The notes beneath the pieces are model-generated. The model searched no databases, was not told the origin of the DNA, and worked only from the letters and a program-made list of their open reading frames with translations. The translations under genes were made by a program, and so were the position numbers. A stretch of DNA of 6,735 bases from an uncultured Campylobacter sp. (GTDB lineage: Bacteria; Campylobacterota; Campylobacteria; Campylobacterales; Campylobacteraceae), in the NCBI GenBank assembly GCA_938036585.1, contig CALHQN010000170.1, positions 1 to 6,735 on the forward strand. Direction: 5' to 3'. Positions 1-5,227 of this stretch are shown here, one piece after another. How positions within the stretch are numbered: position 1 is the first letter of the stretch; each line of letters begins with the position of its first letter.

Positions 1-378
1 GCGTCTTTAAATTTTGCTGTAAATTCGGCGGAGCAGAATTCTAAAATTGTAAATTCCGAGCAAAATTCTGCACCTCAAAGCTTTACGCAACAAGACGTCG
101 CACCTCAAAGCTTAGCCAGTGAAAATTCCGCTGAAAATCTCGCGCAGGGAAATTTTACGAGCAAAAATTCCATGTCGCAAAATACGGCGCCCAAAAATTC
201 CGCGTCGCTAAATTTAACCTACGACGATATCGCGCCTCAAAGCTCCGCGACGCAGGGCGCCGCGATAGAAAAATCCGCGCCGCAAAGCCCTGCGCCTCAG
301 AATTTCGCGGCGGAAAGCTCTACGCTACAAAGCTTCGCATCCCAAAGCTCAAAGAGCGAAAATCTCGCTTCAAATTCC
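1..378 (+). repeat. Pentapeptide / 15-bp (30-bp) low-complexity repeat inside the exonuclease gene
   Basis: The translated frame is made of degenerate five-residue units, roughly [S/F/L]-A-x-[Q/E/K]-[N/S]. Bases 229-378 divide into ten consecutive 15-bp units, among them IAPQS, SAPQS, PAPQN, FAAES, STLQS, FASQS and SKSEN. At DNA level a 30-bp period is also visible. The word gcacctcaaagctt occurs at 70-83 and again at 100-113. The word caaaaattcc occurs at 162-171 and 192-201, followed by gtcgc at the same offset in both. The stretch is rich in N, S, A and Q and lacks the hydrophobic pattern of a folded domain, so it is probably a disordered loop. The array may continue left of the window. 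Confidence 0.85.
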
Positions 379-1188
379 GCGCAAGATCTCGCGTTAAACG
401 CGCTAAATTTTAAAATTTACGGCGAGCAATTGATCTTTAACGCGGATAAAAGCAAAATTTTAAACCACAAATTGCTCTCGCTTAGGGCGATGGAGATTTT
501 CAAAGAAAAAACCGGCAGCGAGTTTCTGCCCGTCTGCTTCCACCGCGTCGTTAGCATTAGCGCCGTGATGGCGGACGGATTCGGCAGGTTTTTGCGCGTC
601 TCGACGCTTGATGGCGAGAACGAGCGCGATAAAATCGCAAAATTCCTAGCCTTCATCGAGGATTTTAATCCGCGCCTCGTGAGCTTCAACGGGCGCGGGT
701 TCGATCTGCCGATGATTATGGCGCGCGCGATGTGCTATGATCTAAGCGCCGCGGCGTATTTTGAGACGAACGATCGCGATAACAACAAGAGCAAGTGGGA
801 GAACTACCGCAGCCGCTACGACGGGCGGTTTCATCTGGATCTGCTCGATCACATCAGCGATTTTGGCGCCGTTCGCGGGCTCAAGCTCGATCATATCTGC
901 GCTAGCATGGGCTTGCCGGGCAAATACGACGTGCACGGCGATCAGGTCTTGCAGCTGTATTACGCAGGCGAGCAGGCCAAGATCGACGAGTACTGCAGAT
1001 CCGACGTGCTCAACACCTACTGGCTATTTTTGAAATACGAGCTTTTGCGCGGCAAGATCACCAAGGACGACTATCTAAATTACATCGCGGTGATGGACGA
1101 ATTCTTGCAAAAAGAGTGCGCGGGCATGAGCTATACGCCCGTTTTTTGCGACTTCATAGAAAGGGAGCTGGCGGCATATGCGAAGTGA
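1..1188 (+). CDS. PolB-like 3'-5' exonuclease with low-complexity insert, 5'-partial
   Basis: This is a DEDDy-type 3'-5' exonuclease related to the proofreading domain of DNA polymerase B (the DNA_pol_B_exo2 family), probably a cytoplasmic DNA-trimming enzyme. The conserved part begins near base 480 with SLRAMEIFKEKTGSEFLPV. The Exo II signature NGRGFD is at 688-705, the family motifs KWENYRSRY and GKYDVHGDQ follow, and the Exo III signature YCRSD is at 991-1005. The first ATG in frame is at 172, but the frame is open to base 1 and that ATG has no Shine-Dalgarno sequence near it. Family members normally start with a DxE-containing strand (Exo I, like DIETIPD). It is absent here, so it should lie upstream of the window, and bases 1 to about 400 would be an insert between Exo I and the rest of the domain. 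That placement is inference; the family call is firm. The stop overlaps the ligase start. Confidence 0.88.
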   Translation, partial: ASLNFAVNSAEQNSKIVNSEQNSAPQSFTQQDVAPQSLASENSAENLAQGNFTSKNSMSQNTAPKNSASLNLTYDDIAPQSSATQGAAIEKSAPQSPAPQNFAAESSTLQSFASQSSKSENLASNSAQDLALNALNFKIYGEQLIFNADKSKILNHKLLSLRAMEIFKEKTGSEFLPVCFHRVVSISAVMADGFGRFLRVSTLDGENERDKIAKFLAFIEDFNPRLVSFNGRGFDLPMIMARAMCYDLSAAAYFETNDRDNNKSKWENYRSRYDGRFHLDLLDHISDFGAVRGLKLDHICASMGLPGKYDVHGDQVLQLYYAGEQAKIDEYCRSDVLNTYWLFLKYELLRGKITKDDYLNYIAVMDEFLQKECAGMSYTPVFCDFIERELAAYAK

Positions 1189-2032
1189 AATTTTTAAAAT
1201 TTTAAAAGGCGCGGTTTTTTGCGCTCTGTTTTTGCTCTGCGGCGCGGTCGCGGACGAGGCTAAATTTAAACCGATGCTGCTTAAAGAGTACGTCCCCGGC
1301 ATGAATATCACGGGCTGGGTCATCAGCGAGAAGCTAGACGGCGTGCGCGCGATCTGGGACGGCAAAAATCTGCGCTCCAGACGCGGTAAGATCATAAACG
1401 CTCCCGAGGGCTGGAGCGCGGGCTTTCCGCCGTTTTTCGTGGACGGCGAGCTATACACGGCGCGCGGAGAGTTTGAACAGCTCGTCTCGATCGTCTCTTC
1501 TAGCGTGCCCGATGAGCGCTGGAGCAGGGTGAAATTTTACGCGTTCGATCTGCCGAAGGAGCAGAAAAACCTAAGCGCGAAGATGGAAATTTTAAGAAAT
1601 TTTATCGCCTCAAGCGGCGCGCAAAATTTACTCATCGTACAGCAAACCCCGGTAAGCACGCACGCCGACGTGCAGGCGTATTTTGATCGCGTCATCGCCG
1701 CAGGCGGCGAGGGCGTCGTGCTGCGCGATCCAAACGCGCTTTATGAAAGCGGGCGCAGCGATAAAATTTTAAAATACAAAAAGACGCACGATAGCGATTG
1801 CAAGGTCGTAAAAATCAACCCGGGCTACGGCAAAAACGAGGGTAAGATGGGCTCGCTTAGCTGCGTGGATCTGCATAGCGGAGTGAAATTTAAAGTAGGC
1901 ACGGGCTTTAGCGACGAGATGCGGGCAAATCCGCCTAAGGTAGGCACGATCATCACCTATCAATACCAAAACTTAACCCGCGAGAAAAAGCCGCGCTTCC
2001 CCGTATTTTTGCGCGTGCGACCGGCGATTTAA
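1178..2032 (+). CDS. Exported ATP-dependent DNA ligase (Lig E type)
   Basis: Minimal ATP-dependent DNA ligase that seals nicks through a lysyl-AMP intermediate. In the 284-residue product the order is: signal peptide at about 1-25 (basic start, hydrophobic 11-24, likely cleavage after AVA), motif I KLDGVR with catalytic Lys52, motif III VDGELY at 88-93, motif IV GGEGVVLRD at 176-184, motif V LKYKK at 198-202, then an OB-fold-like C-terminal part (about 206-284). Length and signal peptide fit the Lig E group, in which the enzyme is exported to the periplasm; the replicative ligase of these bacteria is the separate NAD-dependent LigA. A role in repairing extracellular or incoming DNA is suggested for the family but is inference here. 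The ATG overlaps the exonuclease gene by 11 bp and has AGGGAG upstream at 1162-1167, so the pair is probably co-transcribed and translationally coupled. Confidence 0.93.
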   Translation: MRSEIFKILKGAVFCALFLLCGAVADEAKFKPMLLKEYVPGMNITGWVISEKLDGVRAIWDGKNLRSRRGKIINAPEGWSAGFPPFFVDGELYTARGEFEQLVSIVSSSVPDERWSRVKFYAFDLPKEQKNLSAKMEILRNFIASSGAQNLLIVQQTPVSTHADVQAYFDRVIAAGGEGVVLRDPNALYESGRSDKILKYKKTHDSDCKVVKINPGYGKNEGKMGSLSCVDLHSGVKFKVGTGFSDEMRANPPKVGTIITYQYQNLTREKKPRFPVFLRVRPAI

Positions 2033-2042
2033 TCTAAGGGGC

Positions 2043-2048
2043 TATAAT
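2043..2048 (+). promoter_or_regulatory. Sigma70-type -10 box (TATAAT) for the epimerase gene
   Basis: A perfect TATAAT lies 10 bases after the ligase stop and about 36 bases before the epimerase start. It is preceded by GC, giving GCTATAAT. Campylobacter housekeeping promoters depend mainly on an extended -10 element with no strong -35 box, and I see no -35 here. Transcription would begin near 2054-2057, leaving a leader of about 30 bases that contains the Shine-Dalgarno AAGGAG at 2074-2079. This suggests the epimerase has its own promoter and does not rely only on read-through from the ligase gene. Confidence 0.6.
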
Positions 2049-2084
2049 CGCGTATTTTGATAAATTTGATCCGAAGGAGAATAG

Positions 2085-3074
2085 ATGAAAATTTTAATCA
2101 CAGGCGGCGCGGGATACATCGGCAGCCACGTCGCAAAGGCGCTTTTAGAAGCGAACTGCCACGACGTCGTCATACTGGATAATCTTTGCAAAGGCTCGAT
2201 GCGAGCGATCGAGGCGCTTCGCGACGTGGGCGAGTTTGAGTTCGTCCAGGAAAGCCTGGAAAACACCCCTGCGATCGAGAAGCTTTTTAAGCGCGAGAAG
2301 TTTGACGCGATCATTCACTTTGCGGCGTTTATCGAGGTTTTTGAAAGCACGCAAAATCCGCTAAAATACTATCTAAACAACACCGCCAACGCGATGAATT
2401 TGATCGCGCTTGCGAACAAATACGGCGTGAAAGATTTCATCTTTAGCTCCACGGCGGCGACCTACGGCGAGCCCGACATCCCGCAAGTAAGCGAGGAAAC
2501 TCCGCAAAATCCGATCAATCCGTACGGCAGAAGCAAGCTGATGGTCGAGTGGGTACTAAAAGATACGGCGGCGGCAAATCCAAATTTTAAATATGGAATT
2601 TTGCGCTACTTCAACGTTGCAGGTGCCGCAAGCGACGGCACGATCGGGCAAAACTACCCGAACGCGACGCATCTAATTAAGGTAGCGACCCAAACGATCG
2701 TCGGCAAGCGCGATAAGATGAGCATTTTTGGCGATGATTACGACACCAAAGATGGCACCTGCATACGCGACTACATCCACGTAGAAGACCTCGCAAGCGC
2801 GCATCTGGCGGTGCTTGATTATCTACAAAGCGGTGAGAGCGCGGTCTTTAACGTAGGCTACGGCACGGGCTTTAGCGTAAAAGAGGTCGTCAATGAAGCT
2901 AAAAAAGTAAGCGGCGTGGATTTTAAAGTGGAGATCGCTCCGCGCAGAGCGGGCGATCCTGCCTGCCTCATCTCAAATGCGGATAAAATTCGCACCAAAA
3001 CCTCTTGGCATCCCGAGCACGAGAGCCTGGATGAGATCATCCTAAGCGCGCTAAATTGGGAAAAGAAGCTTTAA
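2085..3074 (+). CDS. galE: UDP-glucose (possibly UDP-GlcNAc/Glc) 4-epimerase
   Basis: NAD-dependent extended short-chain dehydrogenase that interconverts UDP-glucose and UDP-galactose, and in some Campylobacter also UDP-GlcNAc and UDP-GalNAc (then called Gne). It supplies nucleotide sugars for lipooligosaccharide, capsule and glycoprotein glycans. The 329-residue product has the Rossmann motif GGAGYIG at 7-13, an acidic NAD-ribose site in ILDNL (Asp32), HFAAF at 78-82, SST at 121-123 and the catalytic pair Tyr147-x3-Lys151 (YGRSK). RYFNVAGA and RRAGDPACLIS follow, both typical of the family, and the length is normal. Cys294 lies near the gatekeeper position where E. coli GalE has Tyr299. A small residue there goes with acceptance of N-acetylated sugars, so dual activity is plausible but unproven; the local alignment needs a one-residue gap. 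The start is set by AAGGAG at 2074-2079, 5 bases before ATG. Base composition matches the neighbours. Confidence 0.95.
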   Translation: MKILITGGAGYIGSHVAKALLEANCHDVVILDNLCKGSMRAIEALRDVGEFEFVQESLENTPAIEKLFKREKFDAIIHFAAFIEVFESTQNPLKYYLNNTANAMNLIALANKYGVKDFIFSSTAATYGEPDIPQVSEETPQNPINPYGRSKLMVEWVLKDTAAANPNFKYGILRYFNVAGAASDGTIGQNYPNATHLIKVATQTIVGKRDKMSIFGDDYDTKDGTCIRDYIHVEDLASAHLAVLDYLQSGESAVFNVGYGTGFSVKEVVNEAKKVSGVDFKVEIAPRRAGDPACLISNADKIRTKTSWHPEHESLDEIILSALNWEKKL

Positions 3075-3096
3075 GCGCGGCTTTGCGAGGCTAAAT

Positions 3097-3696
3097 TTGA
3101 GCGGCTTTTTAAAATTTGCTTGCGACGCGGCGCACGGAATTTTACCGCGCGCTCTATGTGTTTGCACGGCGTGCGGCGAGGCTTCGCAGTCGTTTGCAAA
3201 CCTAAGCTTAAAACAAAATTTCGGCTTTGAAATTTTAAAGCAGGTCTTAAAAATTAGCTCCGCGCTCGCTTTTTTCGGACGAAATTTTCGTTTTAAAATT
3301 TGCACGCGCCGTAAATTTAAAGATGGCTCGCAAAAAAGGAGCTGTTTGACATCGCCCATAGCGGCGAGAACGGCTGTGCTGCCGTCGTCTGCCGCGATGC
3401 TGCCGACGACGTTACCCGCATTAGCGGCACTTCCCGTATCGACGCGAGCGCAGACGCCAGCGTTTGTGCAAACACAGGCATCAACGCCGCCGTCCGAGCA
3501 GATACGGGCGCGAGTGCGGGCTAAATTTAAATCGGTAGAATTTAAATCGGCAATATTTAAATCAGCGGCTTCTCAATCGACGGCCGATAGACGAATAATC
3601 TTTAAATTTACGAGATTTATGAAATTTACGATCTTTAGCCGACCGGCTCTTAAATTTAAAAATAGCCCGCTCGCACAAAGGTGCGCGCTTGTTTAA
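3097..3696 (+). CDS. Doubtful hypothetical protein (199 codons, basic, low complexity)
   Basis: I do not recognise this protein. The frame starts at TTG with GAGG at 3087-3090, six bases upstream, and runs 199 codons before a stop that overlaps the flippase start by 8 bp. An alternative inner start is TTG 3346, with AAGGAG at 3336-3341. The product is strongly basic, with very few Asp or Glu, and rich in Lys, Phe, Ser, Ala and Pro. It contains a short EFKSA/IFKSA repeat from the 15-bp array at 3523-3567. No domain, signal peptide or membrane segment is evident. For coding: its length without a stop and the fair ribosome site. Against: composition unlike the neighbours, a rare start, and an open reverse frame over part of the same bases. 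It may be only an accident of repeat-rich sequence. Confidence 0.22.
   Translation: MSGFLKFACDAAHGILPRALCVCTACGEASQSFANLSLKQNFGFEILKQVLKISSALAFFGRNFRFKICTRRKFKDGSQKRSCLTSPIAARTAVLPSSAAMLPTTLPALAALPVSTRAQTPAFVQTQASTPPSEQIRARVRAKFKSVEFKSAIFKSAASQSTADRRIIFKFTRFMKFTIFSRPALKFKNSPLAQRCALV
3523..3567. repeat. 15-bp tandem array, three copies
   Basis: Three adjoining 15-bp units (3523-3537, 3538-3552, 3553-3567) share the core TTTAAATC at the same offset: aaatttaaatcggta, gaatttaaatcggca and atatttaaatcagcg. Read forward in one frame they give KFKSV/EFKSA/IFKSA; read in reverse in one frame they give ADLNI/ADLNS/TDLNL. The 15-bp period equals that of the repeat inserts in the exonuclease and FrhB-like genes. 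Confidence 0.8.
3677..3681 (+). promoter_or_regulatory. Ribosome binding site deciding the flippase TTG start
   Basis: AAAGG ends seven bases before TTG at 3689. The first ATG in this frame lies 34 codons further in, past the first hydrophobic segment, and would remove a conserved part of the protein. The site therefore favours initiation at the rare TTG codon. Confidence 0.6.
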
Positions 3697-5227
3697 AATT
3701 TTAAACGCAGACGAGTCCGCGCAGCGCAAATTAGGCGTCATTCTATCCTACGCAAACATCCTGATCTCCACGATTTTGGTGCTTACCTACATGCCGTTTT
3801 TCCTGCGGATGCTGGGAGAGAGCGAGTTTGGGCTGTATTCGCTAAGCGCCAGCGTCATCGGCTATTTGGCGATTTTGGATCTGGGTTTTGGCAACGCGAT
3901 CACGGTCTTTAGTGCTAAATACTCAGCAAGCGGCGAGAGCGAAAAGGCGCTGCGCCTGCACGGCACGATCTTTAGCGTTTATCTGGCGATGAGCGTGCTC
4001 ATCTTGCTTATCGGCGCGCTTGTGATCGCCTACGCGGACGCGATCTTCGGCGCGAAATTAAGCGGCGAGGAGATCCGCAAGATCCGCATAATGTTTGCGC
4101 TTTTGAGCCTAAATTTAGCCGTGAGCTTTCCATTTAGCATCTACTCGTCAATCCTCACGGCGCACGAAAATTTCGTATTCATCAAGCTTATCGCCATCTT
4201 GCGCACGCTTTTGCTGCCTGCGATCGCGGTGCCGGTGCTTCTTTTGGGGCATAAATCGGTCGCGATCGTAGCCTGCGCCACGGCGGTAAATTTATTCTGC
4301 GTCGCAGCGGATTTCATCTACTGTAGGCGCAAGATCGCGCCGCGCATCAGCGTGCGAAATTTCGACGCGGGCGTGCTAAAACAGGTGTTTTCCTACTCAT
4401 TTTTCATCTTTTTGGGGATGATCGTCGATCAAGTAAATTGGAGCGCGGATAATTTCATCCTAGGCGTCGTCGCGGGCACGACGGCAGTCTCGCAGTACAG
4501 CGTCGCGGCTATGATAAACTCCACCTTTATCACGCTTTCGGTTACCATCAGCGGCGTGATGCTGCCTAAAATTTCAAAGATGGTAAGCGCCCAAAGCAGC
4601 GACGCCGAGCTTACGGCGGAGTTTATAAAGATCGGCAGGCTGCAGTTTTACGTCATCTTTCTGATCTGCTCGATGCTGATAATTTTCGGGCGCGAGTTCA
4701 TCATTTTATGGGCGGGCGCGCAGTATGAAATTTCATACACGATCGCGCTTATTTTGGTTATCCCCGTCTGCGTGCCGCTCATTCAAAATTTAGGACTTTC
4801 GATCCTGCAGGCGAAGAACAAATTCCGCTTCCGCGCGATCGCGGCGCTATTTATGACGTTTTTAAACATCGCCGTATCCATTCCGCTAGCCAAGCTCTAC
4901 GGCGGCGTCGGAAGCGCGGCGGGCACGGCGCTATCGCTGGTTTTACTAAACATCGCTTTAATGAATTTTTACTACCATTTTAAAATCGGGCTCGATATGG
5001 CGAAATTTTGGCTAAACATCGCTCGGATGCTCGCTCCGTCGCTTTTAGCGGTTGCGATCATTTTGCCGATAAATTACGCGCTAAGCCTAAGCGGCGCTGC
5101 GTATCTGCTCGTCTGCGGCTCGCTTTACGTAGCGATTTTTATGTTTATCGCCGTAAAGCTTGTGATGAACGACTACGAGCGCGCGATTTTCGGCGCCGCG
5201 CTAGCCAAGATTAGGAGCAGATTATGA
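3689..5227 (+). CDS. Wzx-type oligosaccharide flippase (MOP superfamily)
   Basis: Inner-membrane transporter of the polysaccharide/O-antigen flippase group, expected to move undecaprenyl-linked glycan units from the cytoplasmic to the periplasmic face. The 512-residue product has a normal length and about fourteen hydrophobic segments. The first is near 15-38 (LGVILSYANILISTILVLTY) and the last two lie in 445-495. Family-like features include LGESEFGLYSLSASVIGYLAILDLG at 43-67 (written here only as a region; key residues E-x-G-L-Y and the D-x-G-x-G-N turn) and the polar loop DQVNWSADNFILG at about 249-261. The TTG start is chosen because AAAGG sits seven bases upstream and because the N-terminus then includes the usual first segment. 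The stop overlaps the next gene in ATGA at 5224-5227, so translation is probably coupled. The exact glycan cannot be told from sequence. Confidence 0.9.
   Translation: MFKILNADESAQRKLGVILSYANILISTILVLTYMPFFLRMLGESEFGLYSLSASVIGYLAILDLGFGNAITVFSAKYSASGESEKALRLHGTIFSVYLAMSVLILLIGALVIAYADAIFGAKLSGEEIRKIRIMFALLSLNLAVSFPFSIYSSILTAHENFVFIKLIAILRTLLLPAIAVPVLLLGHKSVAIVACATAVNLFCVAADFIYCRRKIAPRISVRNFDAGVLKQVFSYSFFIFLGMIVDQVNWSADNFILGVVAGTTAVSQYSVAAMINSTFITLSVTISGVMLPKISKMVSAQSSDAELTAEFIKIGRLQFYVIFLICSMLIIFGREFIILWAGAQYEISYTIALILVIPVCVPLIQNLGLSILQAKNKFRFRAIAALFMTFLNIAVSIPLAKLYGGVGSAAGTALSLVLLNIALMNFYYHFKIGLDMAKFWLNIARMLAPSLLAVAIILPINYALSLSGAAYLLVCGSLYVAIFMFIAVKLVMNDYERAIFGAALAKIRSRL

Larger units (their letters stand above)
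3075..3688. other. 614-bp gene-poor spacer with a sharp composition change
   Basis: No recognisable gene, RNA gene or intrinsic terminator was found between the epimerase and flippase genes. Three zones can be seen. Bases 3075-3350 are A+T-rich with many AAATTT and GAATTT hexamers. Bases 3361-3520 are G+C-rich, about 67% by my count, with none of those hexamers. Bases 3521-3660 are about 33% G+C and include a 15-bp tandem array. The G+C-rich block is open in more than one frame on both strands, so open length says little about coding there. The spacer could be decayed coding sequence, an expanding low-complexity region, or the leader of the polysaccharide operon. No convincing promoter for that operon was found. 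Confidence 0.6.

Noticed and set aside
172..174. ATG as the true start of the exonuclease gene
   Set aside because: The frame is open back to base 1 with the same repeat style, no Shine-Dalgarno lies at a suitable distance, and starting here would leave no Exo I motif.
1..378. CRISPR array
   Set aside because: The repeats are short, degenerate, adjacent without unique spacers, phased to codons and translated in one open frame.
3072..3115. Possible terminator after the epimerase (T-run near 3106-3110)
   Set aside because: The T-run is short and I find no G+C-rich inverted repeat before it; only a 4-bp aagc/gctt pairing overlaps the stop codon.
3192..3201. 10-bp palindrome gtttgcaaac
   Set aside because: It is isolated, with no second copy, no promoter nearby and no known operator match; chance is likely.
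3051..3359. Reverse-strand frame of 102 codons beneath the spacer
   Set aside because: There is no ribosome site before its ATG, it runs into the galE end, its composition is basic and Lys/Phe-rich like repeat-derived sequence, and no family is recognised.
3589..3664. Promoter for the flippase operon (AATAATC or TTAAAAAT as -10)
   Set aside because: Matches to TATAAT are weak and such A+T words are common across this spacer, so no site stands out.
5008..5214. Overlapping forward frame inside the flippase gene
   Set aside because: It is a shifted frame of a clear membrane-protein gene, Arg/Ala-rich as expected for a shadow.
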